Program-made: the position numbers and the translations under genes | Notes under the pieces: generated by a model | Seen by the model: the letters and a program-made list of their open reading frames with translations, nothing else | What the model was told of the DNA's origin: nothing | The model's database searches: none | Part shown: piece after piece, positions 1 to 10,219 of the stretch | How the letters are laid out: each line of letters starts with the position of its first letter | Position numbering within the stretch: position 1 is the stretch's first letter | From: Parabacteroides chinchillae | GTDB lineage: Bacteria > Bacteroidota > Bacteroidia > Bacteroidales > Tannerellaceae | Assembly (NCBI RefSeq): GCF_900108035.1 | Contig: NZ_FNVS01000004.1 | Span: forward strand, 1 to 64,000 | Direction of reading: 5' to 3' | DNA length: 64,000 nucleotides

Positions 1-140
1 GCCTTTTGACCCTTCACCTGCTTCGCTCTTTCCTGAGCGAAGAGATGCAACTGAGGCAATGAAGACAACAATAGGCCGCTACCGCCGATTGTACCCATAC
101 TTTTAATAAAATCTCGTCTACCAATATTTTTTATTCCCAT
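1..140 (-). CDS. Exported protein, N-terminal fragment with twin-arginine-like signal
   Basis: The minus strand reads MGIKNIGRRDFIKSMG followed by a Gly/Ser/Leu-rich hydrophobic stretch and FAQ, and stays open to the left edge, so only about 46 N-terminal residues are present. RRDFIK is a good twin-arginine motif, which points to export of a folded, possibly cofactor-binding enzyme (many Bacteroidales oxidoreductases and sulfatases begin this way). It follows the lipoprotein gene by about 34 bases in the same direction and is probably the next gene of the SusCD operon. The enzyme family cannot be told from this fragment. Confidence 0.6.
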   Translation of the reverse strand, partial: MGIKNIGRRDFIKSMGTIGGSGLLLSSLPQLHLFAQERAKQVKGQK

Positions 141-174
141 TTGTGTATACTTTAATATCCTATCAATTAATTTA

Positions 175-672
175 TCATCTGATTTTCACCGTAAACGGAA
201 CAGCGACCTGTTTGTATTCGGGAGAATCATAGCCATGGTTTGTCACGACAACTGTAAATTCAAAATCTCCTGATTGAGGATACTGATAAGTAGTAGTCCA
301 GCCAATAGAAGAATTCAAAGAAGTCTTCAATCCCTGAGCTTTCAATAGTCCATAGTCCTGATAACAGTCGCTTTTAGACAGTACTACATTTCCATTTATA
401 TCGGTAGAGTCGACATCCGAACCAACTTTCTTTACTATCTGCCGGATTCCGCCGGGCCACACAGAACAAATATCCGCATCTGTTTCTACTCCGATTGTGT
501 ATGTTACCCCTTTTACAGGCTCTCCAACTTCAACAAATTCTTTATTCTCATTTACTGTATAGAATTTCAAACTGTAGACCTTTGGATTCTTAACATCATC
601 TTCATTCAGGCAAGAAGACATAAGCACAGTCGTCAAAAACACAAACACTAAAAAATATGCAGTCCTTTTCAT
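175..672 (-). CDS. Small surface lipoprotein of a SusCD locus
   Basis: 165 residues. A hydrophobic signal ends in the lipobox LMSSC (Cys about residue 21), so the mature protein is lipidated and probably sits on the outer membrane. The rest is beta-rich with a WPGG motif near the middle and a C-terminal stretch resembling an Ig-like domain. It lies 27 bases after the SusD gene on the same strand, the usual place for an accessory surface glycan-binding lipoprotein. I do not recognise the family; a role in substrate capture is inferred from position only. Confidence 0.6.
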   Translation of the reverse strand: MKRTAYFLVFVFLTTVLMSSCLNEDDVKNPKVYSLKFYTVNENKEFVEVGEPVKGVTYTIGVETDADICSVWPGGIRQIVKKVGSDVDSTDINGNVVLSKSDCYQDYGLLKAQGLKTSLNSSIGWTTTYQYPQSGDFEFTVVVTNHGYDSPEYKQVAVPFTVKIR

Positions 673-699
673 CTTTAGTATATTTATTGATTTAACATA

Positions 700-2163
700 T
701 TAGTAACCTTTATTTTGAACCAATGTCTGGTCTATCTCTATCTGAGCTGTCGGTATAGGAAGGAGCAACTGATATTCCTGTATAGGTTCCAAAGTAGGTT
801 TATCGTCCAAATCGCAAACTGTCATCAGGTCTTTTGATATTATCTCAATGGCTTTACCCGTACGAACCAAATCAAAATAACGATGTCCTTCAAAAGTCAG
901 TTCCATTCTCCTCTCATGCAATATCCAATAGATATCCAGAGGATGATCGTTTGGCAACGACTCCATTTCCGAACGATTCCTAACCATGTTGATATACTTT
1001 ATAGCTTCCACTTTATTGCCGGATTTCATCAGGCATTCTGCATACATAAGCAAAGCATCTGCATAACGGTATACCATAAAATTATTGTCCGTACCTGTAT
1101 TTTTCACAGCAGCCCTCATACTACCTTCAGGAGCAAACTTTACAGGGAAAGCCTGGATGTAAGGGGATGCATTAGGTACATAGCCGGAATCCAAAGTAGA
1201 TTTATAACGTACGTCTTCATTATACTTTACAAACTCACGCATCAAGTTATGCTCCGCCTGGTATGCGCTATTATAAGTAGTACCATAACGTATGGCTATG
1301 TCATTAATCATAATCTGGAAATAATAACAGGCTTGTCCTCCGGATACATTGAAATTGACCTCAAAGATAGATTCCTTATTAAATTTGTTCTCGGGCTGGA
1401 ATACGTCATGCATAGTTGGCATTAACCCATATTCTCCACCTTCTTTATTAATGATTAATCTTTGCAGCACCTTTTCTGCTTCCGCATAATTATTCATAGT
1501 CATGTAAACTTTACCCAACATCATTAAAGCACTGCCTTTTGTAGCTCTGGCTTCAGAACCGATAAGTTCTTTAGCCCCTTTCGGATAACAGTTAGCTATT
1601 GCATTTTCCAAATCAGGAATAACCACTTTCGTGTAAATCTCATTTACAGGTGTACGGCCTATTCCAAAAGCATCAGTCGGGTTAGCAAACAATTCCGTAA
1701 CCATAGGTACATCTCCATAGATACGAACTAAATTAAAATAAGCCAAAGCTCTCAAAAAGTGGCACTCTCCCTCTATTGCCTGTGCTTCACGACGATCGGT
1801 TTCTGTCGCTCCATTATATGTAGCAAGTATATTCAAAAGGGCATTACAATTATATATCATTTTGTAATTATGTGTCCAGATGTTTGTTTGAGAATTAGCA
1901 TTTGTTTTCCGGAAAACATGGAAAACATCCGTATTACGAGGGTCTTTAGCATCGTCGGACATCAGCTCAAGCACCTTCGTCATTTCGACTGGGCTATAAA
2001 TATTCTGAAGCAACTTATAGCATCCTGACAATCCAGTCATTAGCTCCTTCGTATCATTATAATATGCATCGGGCGACAAGGTGTCTTCCGGTAATTGATT
2101 AAGGAAATCTTCACATCCTGTCAATGTATAAGCTAATAATAGTATATATAGAATCTTCTTCAT
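700..2163 (-). CDS. SusD/RagB family outer-membrane nutrient-binding lipoprotein
   Basis: 487 residues, normal for SusD. The signal peptide ends at LTGC (lipobox Cys about residue 17), followed by the typical DFLNQLPEDTLSPDAYY start of mature SusD proteins. TPR-like helices follow, and the C-terminal half carries the family pattern with RYADALLMYAE and a closing segment of the type ERRMELTFEGHRYFDLVR. SusD forms the lid of the SusC transporter and binds oligosaccharide or peptide at the surface. It starts 20 bases after the SusC stop codon. No glycoside hydrolase is visible, so the substrate is unknown. Confidence 0.95.
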   Translation of the reverse strand: MKKILYILLLAYTLTGCEDFLNQLPEDTLSPDAYYNDTKELMTGLSGCYKLLQNIYSPVEMTKVLELMSDDAKDPRNTDVFHVFRKTNANSQTNIWTHNYKMIYNCNALLNILATYNGATETDRREAQAIEGECHFLRALAYFNLVRIYGDVPMVTELFANPTDAFGIGRTPVNEIYTKVVIPDLENAIANCYPKGAKELIGSEARATKGSALMMLGKVYMTMNNYAEAEKVLQRLIINKEGGEYGLMPTMHDVFQPENKFNKESIFEVNFNVSGGQACYYFQIMINDIAIRYGTTYNSAYQAEHNLMREFVKYNEDVRYKSTLDSGYVPNASPYIQAFPVKFAPEGSMRAAVKNTGTDNNFMVYRYADALLMYAECLMKSGNKVEAIKYINMVRNRSEMESLPNDHPLDIYWILHERRMELTFEGHRYFDLVRTGKAIEIISKDLMTVCDLDDKPTLEPIQEYQLLLPIPTAQIEIDQTLVQNKGY

Positions 2164-2182
2164 AACATTAAGTTTTTATTCG

Positions 2183-5100
2183 TTAGATACCCAGATTTAT
2201 ACCAAAAGAGATCGTTCTTGCCAATGGATAAGATGCTGTTTGATCTATGCCCTGAGATAAAGCCGAATCTCCTTGATAATTTGTTTCAGGATTATAGCCG
2301 GGGAACTTAGTAATCATAAACGCATTATTGATATTAAGGTAAACACGTATTGAACCGACATCAAATTTCCGTGTCAATTTACCGGGTATGGTATATCCCA
2401 GCGTTATGTCATCCATCTTTACATAGGAAGCGCTATAAGTCAAACCTCCATCCAATACCGAACCGTCATAGTTCTTACGGGAAGGTGCCGGATATTTTGC
2501 ATCTGTATTATCCGGTCTCCAATAATTATCAAAATAATCCTGGGTAATATTCTTCATACCCGAAGCGCGGAAAGCCATATCCTGGAATCCGAACATAGAT
2601 ATTTCGCCACCTACAACACCTGATAGCTGGAATGAAAGGTCAAAGCCTTTATAGGCAAAGTTATTTGTCATACTCCAGATAAAATCAGGAATTGCATTTC
2701 CCAGAATCGTTTTATCGGAAGCATCCAGGATACCATCACCATTAACATCCGCTGCTTTCGGAGTTCCCGGATTCGAACGTTCTCTCCACACTGTTCTGTT
2801 TGCATTGAATATCGGAGAAGACTTTACGTCTGCCCAATCTTTATACGGGCCCAGGCTAACCATACCATAAATGCCCGCCAGAGGTTTACCTTCTGTAGTA
2901 TAACAGTTATAACTGATTAACGGGCGCTTGTCATTACCAATATCCGTTACCCTATTACGGTAATAAGATAATGTAACAGAAGTATTCCAGTTAAATTCAC
3001 CAATAAAGTTTTGTGTATTCAAGGCATACTCAAAACCACGGTTTCTCATCGAACCGATATTTTGCATTACATTAGCAAAACCTGTTATAGATGGCAATGG
3101 CAGATTAAATAGCATATCAGACGTTTTACGGTCAAAATAATCGACAGACAAACCAATACGGTTGTGCAAAAATGAAACATCCGTACCAACACTTATATCG
3201 GAAGTCGTCTCCCATCCCAACAATCTGTTAGCAATACGATTATCCGAATATGCTGCCGTAACATCCGAACCACTACCAAATACATAGGAACTGGAACCTA
3301 ATGTTGCCAAATGAAGATAATTCGTAATTCCTGAATTACCGATACGTCCCCAACCGCCACGTAGTTTCCAATCATTTATATATGGCCTGAACATATCGAA
3401 GAACTTTTCGTCAGAAACGCGCCAAGCCAAAGAAAAAGAGGGGAATATAGCCCAACGGTTATCGACTCCAAATTTAGAAGACCCGTCTCGTCTGACAGAT
3501 GCTGTCAAATAGTATTTGCTGTTGTAATTATACATCACACGGGCAAATGTTCCGATCATACTCTCTGCCGAGCGGTTCGTACGCGCATCCGTCAGCTGAT
3601 TTGCGACTGTCGTTGCCTGATTCAATGTTGTAATCAAATCCTGAGGAAAATCATATTTCTTTATATAGGCACTTCTATTATTTACCTTTTCAAATGAAAT
3701 ACCAACCATTGCAGTCAGTGAATGTTCTTTTATCCTCTTATTATAAGTCAATACTGACTGTACATCCCAATAAATCCGGTTTGCATTTTGATAAGTTCCT
3801 GTCGAACGTGAAGTTGGCAATGCTGTAGTAGGTATATAGCTAGGCATATAGTAATTATTTTCCCACATACGGTATTCATTATGGAAGTCTGTTTTCCATG
3901 TCAAATCTTTATAGAACTTAACCTCGGCATATAATGCACTTACCACTTTAGCAGTCCGTCTTTTATCGGTAATTTTTACTGTCTGAAGAGGATTCACAAA
4001 CGGTGCAAAGTTCCAGTCCCACGGATTATCCAGTTCAGTTCCATAATAAATAGGATTGCCGTCGGCATCTGTCGGAGTTAAAATAGGAGGCAATGATAAT
4101 GCATTGAAGAATGGATTGTTGCTAGCACTTCCCGAAACATTCGTATTAGATAACACACTTGTATTTTCGAGAGAAGGAGCAATATTTAAACCTACTTTAA
4201 GCCAATTGTTTACCTTACCCTCTACATTAGCACGTAAAGAATAACGTTCATAATCCGTATTCTTCACAATACCTTGATTGTTGTAGTAACCGCCGGAAAT
4301 CATATAATTCATATTATCCGTTCCTCCGTTCATCGATAATTGAACATCAACGACACTACCATCTCCCAGCAATACATCTTGCCAATCCGTATCATACGGA
4401 GAGTTATAACATGTATCCATCACCGTTATCCAGCGTTCCTGCTTTGCTCCTGGAACCATTGAAGCCGAATGTTGGGAATATTTCCGCCAGTTTTCTATTC
4501 TTGTATTAAAATCATCATAATATGACCATTGAGGCAGGTTGGGATTATCCGTTCCAAAATTCGGGTCTTCCACAAGATAAGCATTCGCCCTCGATTCATT
4601 CATGAACGTCAAAAAGTCTTCCCGTCCTAATACTTTCATTTTACGCATTGCATTCTGTACGCCACCGCTCACATTCACATTAATTTTCGGTTTTCCCTGT
4701 TTACCTTTCTTTGTAGTAATCAAAACGACACCATTAGCAGCACGTGTACCATAAATTGCACTTGAAGAAGCATCTTTTAGTACCTCTATGGACTCGATAT
4801 CCGCAGGATTAATCGAGTTCAATGGTGATTCAGCTGAATTAAATCCATCCTGCATAGGGAAACCATCTATCACATAGAGCGGAGAATTACTGGCATTTAC
4901 AGAACCTGTACCACGTATCACTATATTTTGTCCTCCTCCAGGAGCCGAATTTGTATTTGAGACGCGTACACCAGCCATTTTTCCGGCAATACCCTGGGCA
5001 AAGTTTGCAATCGGTTTATCCTGAAGTGCCTCCGAGCCCACAGATGAAATTGCGGAAGACACATCTCTTTTCTTCTGTACGCCATATCCGATAACGACTA

Positions 5101-5743
5101 CTTCATCCAAATTTTCAACATTTTCTGCCAATGTTACATTTATTACAGATTGGTTACCCGTATGCTTCTCTATGGGAACATAACCAACTGAAGAAAATTG
5201 AAGGATTGCATTATCACCCGTGATTGTAATCGAATAATTTCCATCTATATCCGTAACAGTACCGTTGCTTGTACCTTTTTCAATTACGTTCGCCCCGATA
5301 ACAGCCAAACCTAAAGGATCTAATATCCGGCCTGTAATCTTCTTGGATTGTTGTTGAATAGCAGCTACAACTTCCGAAGGAGCCAAAATAATCTGCCGGT
5401 CAATAATTTGGTAACTAACATTTGTATTTCCAAACAGGACAGAAAGAACATCTTTAATACTTGCATCTTTCTCTTTTACAGATATTTTACGCGACACATC
5501 AACTAGTTTGCCATTGTACATAAAATAATATTCACTTTTTTGTTCAATCGCGTTAAGACATTCTTCCACTGACACATTATTCAAATCCAAGGAAATTCTG
5601 GCGGACTGAGAATATGTGCTTTCTCCCCAAACAGGAAGCAAAAAAACAAATAGAAAGAACAGTGTAAGCTTCATAATAGTCAACAATTTTCGGTCAAGAG
5701 AAAAAAAACATCTTTTTCCTCGTGGTTTTCCATGTTTGTTCAT
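2183..5743 (-). CDS. SusC/RagA family TonB-linked outer-membrane transporter with STN domain
   Basis: 1186 residues. After the signal peptide come an STN domain (about residues 50-110, contains DLNNVSVEECLNAIEQ), a carboxypeptidase-regulatory-like domain (about 137-215), the plug with the SusC mark DEVVVIGYGVQKKRDVSSA, and a large beta-barrel. The protein imports the substrate captured by SusD using TonB energy. The STN domain is the part that contacts FecR-type anti-sigma factors, and a FecR and an ECF sigma gene lie directly upstream, so the transporter probably induces its own operon when loaded. A second ATG at about 5674, just before the hydrophobic signal, is an alternative start. Confidence 0.95.
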   Translation of the reverse strand: MNKHGKPRGKRCFFSLDRKLLTIMKLTLFFLFVFLLPVWGESTYSQSARISLDLNNVSVEECLNAIEQKSEYYFMYNGKLVDVSRKISVKEKDASIKDVLSVLFGNTNVSYQIIDRQIILAPSEVVAAIQQQSKKITGRILDPLGLAVIGANVIEKGTSNGTVTDIDGNYSITITGDNAILQFSSVGYVPIEKHTGNQSVINVTLAENVENLDEVVVIGYGVQKKRDVSSAISSVGSEALQDKPIANFAQGIAGKMAGVRVSNTNSAPGGGQNIVIRGTGSVNASNSPLYVIDGFPMQDGFNSAESPLNSINPADIESIEVLKDASSSAIYGTRAANGVVLITTKKGKQGKPKINVNVSGGVQNAMRKMKVLGREDFLTFMNESRANAYLVEDPNFGTDNPNLPQWSYYDDFNTRIENWRKYSQHSASMVPGAKQERWITVMDTCYNSPYDTDWQDVLLGDGSVVDVQLSMNGGTDNMNYMISGGYYNNQGIVKNTDYERYSLRANVEGKVNNWLKVGLNIAPSLENTSVLSNTNVSGSASNNPFFNALSLPPILTPTDADGNPIYYGTELDNPWDWNFAPFVNPLQTVKITDKRRTAKVVSALYAEVKFYKDLTWKTDFHNEYRMWENNYYMPSYIPTTALPTSRSTGTYQNANRIYWDVQSVLTYNKRIKEHSLTAMVGISFEKVNNRSAYIKKYDFPQDLITTLNQATTVANQLTDARTNRSAESMIGTFARVMYNYNSKYYLTASVRRDGSSKFGVDNRWAIFPSFSLAWRVSDEKFFDMFRPYINDWKLRGGWGRIGNSGITNYLHLATLGSSSYVFGSGSDVTAAYSDNRIANRLLGWETTSDISVGTDVSFLHNRIGLSVDYFDRKTSDMLFNLPLPSITGFANVMQNIGSMRNRGFEYALNTQNFIGEFNWNTSVTLSYYRNRVTDIGNDKRPLISYNCYTTEGKPLAGIYGMVSLGPYKDWADVKSSPIFNANRTVWRERSNPGTPKAADVNGDGILDASDKTILGNAIPDFIWSMTNNFAYKGFDLSFQLSGVVGGEISMFGFQDMAFRASGMKNITQDYFDNYWRPDNTDAKYPAPSRKNYDGSVLDGGLTYSASYVKMDDITLGYTIPGKLTRKFDVGSIRVYLNINNAFMITKFPGYNPETNYQGDSALSQGIDQTASYPLARTISFGINLGI

Positions 5744-5922
5744 ATTTTTGTACTGAATTAAAGTTTTAAACTACATTCTTCTTTTTGCTTCTTGCCGGTT
5801 GCGTTTAGAAGAATGTTATTCCTAAAATACTTTGGTTTTGGGTAAAGGTATCTAATACTTTTACCCACTTTTTTTACTGTTTTCTTTTACTCCATATACA
5901 TATTCTTTTTTGTGGTTTTACA

Positions 5923-6957
5923 TTACTTACGCTTAGATATCACAAAGGTTTTCTGATTTATATTTCCGGTCTTTTCATCTATACTACGTGGTAACTCCTT
6001 ATACATAATAGGAGAAGTAGCTTTTATAAGAAATAAAATGTCATTAATGGTTTCATCTTCAAACGTGGCTCTCAAGGTATATTTCTTAATTTCCGGATCA
6101 CTGATTATTATTCTCACATTGTATATCCGGCTCAAACGCTCCATAACCTCATCCAAGGGGTCATTACGGAATACTATTTTAGCATCTTTCCATGCATAAC
6201 GTTTATAAACATCCTCCGTTATAACCACCGATGCATCCTGTATGGAATTATATTTAAGTGTTTGGTTTGGTTTCAATTGGGCTAAATTGCTATCATCCGG
6301 CCGTTTCACAGTCACAACCCCTTCGCCCAATGATACGATCATATTCTCCGGATTATAGGCTTGTACCGAAAATTTCGTTCCTGTTGCAACTATTTTTTGA
6401 GAATTACAGGTTACAATAAAAGGAGAATTTTTATCTGCATGAACTTCAAAATAACCTTCACCTTTTAACTCCACTTCACGCCGAGAATCTTTAAATTTAA
6501 GCGGATATATCAACGAACTCTTCGAATTCAGCCATATTTTCGAACCGTCAGGCAATATTACGGCAGAGCGTGTAAATGAATCAGCAAAAACTTCATTATA
6601 CACAACCTGTTCATTCTCCTCTTTGTCTGTCGCATTATACATATATCCAAGAGTTAACAACAAAGGAATAAACAATATAGCCGCCACCGTACGAAATATA
6701 TGAACCACTACATTTATTTTACTTCTCCGTTTGCGAATTGTTTGCAACACACGTCGTTTTGCTTTTTCCACATCTATTTCATCTCTGGGAAACGCAGGAT
6801 TCGCATTTCCCCATATTAACCGTAGTTCATTATAATAGTATCTGTTTTCTTCGGACATACTAAACCATTCATCGATGAACAGTTTTTCATCAGAAGTAAG
6901 TTCTTCATTTGCAAAAAGCCTACTTAAAAGCAATTCTATATCTTTATTTTGTTCCAT
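5923..6957 (-). CDS. FecR-family anti-sigma factor
   Basis: 344 residues from ATG 6957; an upstream in-frame ATG at 6993 would add 12 residues (MPKRIIYVKQNL) that do not fit the family. The N-terminal cytoplasmic helices (about 1-80) should hold the sigma factor. One membrane segment follows (about 83-103, ILFIPLLLTLGYMY), then the periplasmic FecR domain with LPDGSKIWLNSKSSLIYP and a C-terminal DUF4974-like domain that should meet the STN domain of SusC. It lies between the sigma gene and susC in the standard trans-envelope signalling order. Confidence 0.92.
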   Translation of the reverse strand: MEQNKDIELLLSRLFANEELTSDEKLFIDEWFSMSEENRYYYNELRLIWGNANPAFPRDEIDVEKAKRRVLQTIRKRRSKINVVVHIFRTVAAILFIPLLLTLGYMYNATDKEENEQVVYNEVFADSFTRSAVILPDGSKIWLNSKSSLIYPLKFKDSRREVELKGEGYFEVHADKNSPFIVTCNSQKIVATGTKFSVQAYNPENMIVSLGEGVVTVKRPDDSNLAQLKPNQTLKYNSIQDASVVITEDVYKRYAWKDAKIVFRNDPLDEVMERLSRIYNVRIIISDPEIKKYTLRATFEDETINDILFLIKATSPIMYKELPRSIDEKTGNINQKTFVISKRK

Positions 6958-7055
6958 CAGATTCTGTTTTACATATATAATACGTTTGGGCACATTTTTA
7001 TCGCAGTAAAAATGTACACTTTTTTCAAAAAATATATATGATTACGAAAAACAGG

Positions 7056-7652
7056 TTATATGAGACCCAAAAGCAGGCAAAATATAAAATATTCTTTCAG
7101 ATACATCCGGATCAATTTAAGTGCCCTGGAGATACGAAATTCAATAGTACGCAAGGGAAGTCCTAATTCATCAGATATTTCCTGATACTTCTTTCCATCG
7201 AAACGATTCATTTTAAAAGGGATTAACAAATCTGCCGGCAATTTAGCAAATGCCTCTTTTAACCGATATTGTAAATCGGATAAAAAAACGGAAGACTCCA
7301 CATCATACGGATTCTCTGCATCCTCTTTAATGATATATTCCACATAATTCTGTTTTATCTGATCATGCCGGAGAGCATCCATGCATTTATTATGAATTAT
7401 GGTCAGTAAATATGATCTTAAGGAGCGATCGCGTTTTAACCGTTTTCTTGATTCCCATAATTCAACAAAAACTTCTTGTACAATTTCTTCAGAATCTTCT
7501 CTTTTTCCCAAAAATGAACCGGCAAATACTACAAAATCGGCATAATATTCTGAAAATAATGAAGAAAAGGCTTTTTCATCATTATCGGCAATTCGATCCA
7601 GCAAGAACGCATCAATGTCATTATGCTTGATTTTACTCATAAAAAATTTCAA
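7056..7652 (-). CDS. RNA polymerase ECF-type sigma-70 factor
   Basis: 198 residues. Region 2 (about residues 28-90) includes EYYADFVVFAGSFL and SEEIVQEVFVELWE; region 4 (about 138-185) includes LPADLLIPFKMNRFDGKKY and the HTH LGLPLRTIEFRISRALKLIR. This is the Bacteroidetes ECF type that pairs with FecR and SusC. The second Met (MSKIKHND, 7640) is an alternative start. The C-terminus ends in a hydrophobic run (YFIFCLLLGLI), which is unusual for a soluble sigma factor. The 175-base gap upstream to apbE holds no other gene. Confidence 0.93.
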   Translation of the reverse strand: MKFFMSKIKHNDIDAFLLDRIADNDEKAFSSLFSEYYADFVVFAGSFLGKREDSEEIVQEVFVELWESRKRLKRDRSLRSYLLTIIHNKCMDALRHDQIKQNYVEYIIKEDAENPYDVESSVFLSDLQYRLKEAFAKLPADLLIPFKMNRFDGKKYQEISDELGLPLRTIEFRISRALKLIRMYLKEYFIFCLLLGLI

Positions 7653-7828
7653 CGTGGTTTTACTGCCCCAAAATAAAACCTTTTTTTATATAAACCATAA
7701 AAAAACAATAAAAGTTTCAACTTGAATTGTTCATCAGGGATAAAAATCAACCTTTTCTCTTTTCCGGTTCATCGTTATGGTTTTAAAATATCATACTTAT
7801 GATTCAAAAAAATCATAAGGACAAATAA

Positions 7829-8668
7829 TTATCCGGGCAAAATAAATATCCGGCTATAATCTATAGTAAATCTTTGTTTTATTCGTTCGGCTTGTTCGGT
7901 ATCCGCAGCCATTAAAACGGTAGAAAGGACTTCAGCATCCACGGCATCGGATGCAATAATTGTGACCAACTTATGTTCGGTGATATATTCATGCGTCATA
8001 GGGTTTACAATATGTTGCGGATGACTCGGCATATTTCCCGAAGTAGACATAGCACTGTCTTTTAGCTGCACTTCACCTAATATTTCACCCGGACAATACG
8101 GATTATCAATTCCCACAGACCAACAGTCTCCGTACGGATGGCTTCCTATGCCAAGAACAGAACTGTTACCAAAATTAATCAGCGCTTGCGTTATGCCTTC
8201 TTGTTGCAATATTTCACGCATTTTATTCAGTGCATACCCTTTGGCATACCCACCCAAATCCAAATAAATATCCGGTATATCAAATAAAACTGTTTGAGTT
8301 GCTTGCTCCAGCACAACACGCGAATAATCTTTCAAGCTAATATCAAAATAGCCCTCGGTCAAAGTGTAGTATTGCTTACAATGAAGCAGAATATGCCATA
8401 ATTCATCATTAACTTTGGCTGGATTATGTGAGGCGGTTTGGTTCAAGACGTAAATTTCACTCTCCGGATCGAAACGGTTGAGCATCTTGTCAAGCCTTAT
8501 TACCTCTTCTTGCATTCGATTCCAGGCAGCTTCCAACCTGTATTTCTCCTGCCCTAAAAGAATAACATCCAATCTCGTCCCCATAATAATGGACATATTT
8601 CCATGAAACATGTGTGACGATTCATAGTAGTTGGTGCTTATGTTTATCATATACGTGGTTTTACTCAA
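7829..8668 (-). CDS. apbE: FAD:protein FMN transferase (ApbE family)
   Basis: 279 residues. ApbE attaches FMN covalently to Thr/Ser of target flavoproteins such as NqrB/NqrC or RnfG. Family marks seen are MGTRLDVIL near residue 30, SEIYVLNQ, DLGGYAKGYALNKMREIL, INFGNSSVLGIG, the AMSTSGN segment and HIVNPMT. There is no signal peptide or lipobox, whereas the common ApbE is periplasmic. Either this copy is cytoplasmic or the start is further inside. It stands just downstream of the NfnAB-type genes on the same strand; no flavin target protein is in view. Confidence 0.88.
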   Translation of the reverse strand: MSKTTYMINISTNYYESSHMFHGNMSIIMGTRLDVILLGQEKYRLEAAWNRMQEEVIRLDKMLNRFDPESEIYVLNQTASHNPAKVNDELWHILLHCKQYYTLTEGYFDISLKDYSRVVLEQATQTVLFDIPDIYLDLGGYAKGYALNKMREILQQEGITQALINFGNSSVLGIGSHPYGDCWSVGIDNPYCPGEILGEVQLKDSAMSTSGNMPSHPQHIVNPMTHEYITEHKLVTIIASDAVDAEVLSTVLMAADTEQAERIKQRFTIDYSRIFILPG

Positions 8669-8724
8669 AAAAAATGCTTTCCCTAAACCTTTATGTTAAG
8701 GAAAGCATTCATATATTATATAAA

Positions 8725-10197
8725 TTACAATGACTGTAAATCAGCGTCCATTGCTGCAGCGGCTCTTCGTCCGTCACCCATAGCCAATATTACGGTAGCA
8801 CCGCCTCTTACAATATCTCCACCTGCATAGACATCGCCTAAAGCAGATTTCATGGATTCTTCATTCACCACAATAGTTCCCTTACGGCTAACCTCTAAAC
8901 CTTCAAAGGCACGAGGAACAAGTGGATTAGGTGAAACACCAACGCTTACAATTACTTCATCCACATCAATAGTCTCTATAGCCCCTTCTACAGGAACCGG
9001 ACTACGGCGTCCGGAAGCATCCGGTTCGCCAAGTTGCATCCTCTGTAATTTCATCTGCTTAACGCATCCTTTATCATCTCCGATATATTCAACCGGATTA
9101 TGCAAAGTCATAAACTCTACACCTTCTTCCTTGGCATGCTTTACTTCTTCCAAACGTGCCGGCATCTCATCTTCACTTCGACGATATACAATTATAGCGC
9201 GTTCGGCACCCAAGCGGCGGGCTGTACGGACAGAGTCCATTGCAGTATTACCTCCACCTATAACAGCAACCTTCTTCCCTTGCAACACAGGCGTATCACT
9301 TTCCGGGTTAGCTGCATCCATAAGGTTTACGCGAGTAAGATATTCATTTGAAGACATAACACCAACTAAATTCTCGCCCGGAATATTCATAAAATTAGGA
9401 AGTCCTGCTCCACTGGCAACAAAAACGCCTTTGAAACCTTCGGCATGCAGATCTTCATAACTGATTGTTTTGCCAACAATACAATTAGAGAAAAAATGAA
9501 CCCCCATCTTACGAAGGCCGTCAATCTCGACATCTACAATTTTATTTGGCAACCGAAATTCAGGAATACCATATTTCAATACGCCTCCTATTTCATGCAA
9601 TGCTTCAAACACGGTGACATCATATCCCCTCTTTGCCATATCTCCGGCAAAAGAAAGACCGGCAGGGCCAGAACCGATAACAGCAATCTTAATATCCTTC
9701 TTCTCCGCAATCTCCGGAACCGATATATTACCGCTCTCACGTTCATAATCTGCCGCAAAACGTTCCAAATAACCAATAGCAACAGCTTCTTTGCCCATCT
9801 TTAAATGAATACATTTGCTTTCACATTGTTTTTCCTGTGGACAAACACGTCCGCAAACTGCAGGAAGGGCACTTGTCTCTTTCAAAACTTTAGCAGCCTC
9901 AAGAAATTCGCCACGTTCTACATTTTTTATAAATGTCGGGATATTAATGCTCACCGGACAACCCTGCATACATGTAGGATTTGGGCAGTCTAAACAACGC
10001 TGAGCCTCCTGCATTGCCTGTTCTTTTGTCAAACCCAGGTTAACTTCTTCCAACCGGGTATGGCTGCGGTATTCAGGATCCAGCTCATTCATTTTTACGC
10101 GGGGAATATCCGCACGCTCTTTATTTTTTTTGCTTTTACGCAATGCTTCTCTCCAAGGCTCAGCACGACGGGCTGCAATCATTTCTTCTGTTGTCAT
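8725..10197 (-). CDS. NADPH-dependent glutamate-synthase-like oxidoreductase (NfnB/SudA/GltD type)
   Basis: 490 residues from ATG 10197. The longer frame to 10248 would overlap the upstream gene by 29 bases and adds an unconserved tail. The N-terminal helical ferredoxin-like domain holds two cysteine clusters (CLDCPNPTCMQGCP and CGRVCPQEKQCESKC) for 4Fe-4S centres. Next come an FAD site (IAVIGSGPAGLSFAG) and an NADPH site (VAVIGGGNTAMDSVRTARR). With its partner it should form an electron-bifurcating ferredoxin:NADP oxidoreductase or sulfide dehydrogenase; such subunits are often labelled GltA/GltD. No glutamate synthase large subunit is nearby, which favours the Nfn reading. Confidence 0.88.
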   Translation of the reverse strand: MTTEEMIAARRAEPWREALRKSKKNKERADIPRVKMNELDPEYRSHTRLEEVNLGLTKEQAMQEAQRCLDCPNPTCMQGCPVSINIPTFIKNVERGEFLEAAKVLKETSALPAVCGRVCPQEKQCESKCIHLKMGKEAVAIGYLERFAADYERESGNISVPEIAEKKDIKIAVIGSGPAGLSFAGDMAKRGYDVTVFEALHEIGGVLKYGIPEFRLPNKIVDVEIDGLRKMGVHFFSNCIVGKTISYEDLHAEGFKGVFVASGAGLPNFMNIPGENLVGVMSSNEYLTRVNLMDAANPESDTPVLQGKKVAVIGGGNTAMDSVRTARRLGAERAIIVYRRSEDEMPARLEEVKHAKEEGVEFMTLHNPVEYIGDDKGCVKQMKLQRMQLGEPDASGRRSPVPVEGAIETIDVDEVIVSVGVSPNPLVPRAFEGLEVSRKGTIVVNEESMKSALGDVYAGGDIVRGGATVILAMGDGRRAAAAMDADLQSL

Positions 10198-10219
10198 GAT
10201 TCTATATAAAACCGTTTTG

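Noticed and set aside
8852-9460. 202-residue plus-strand ORF opposite the NfnB-like gene
   Set aside because: Antisense to a well-supported gene with full motifs; composition rich in Ser/Thr/Pro as expected for a shadow frame.
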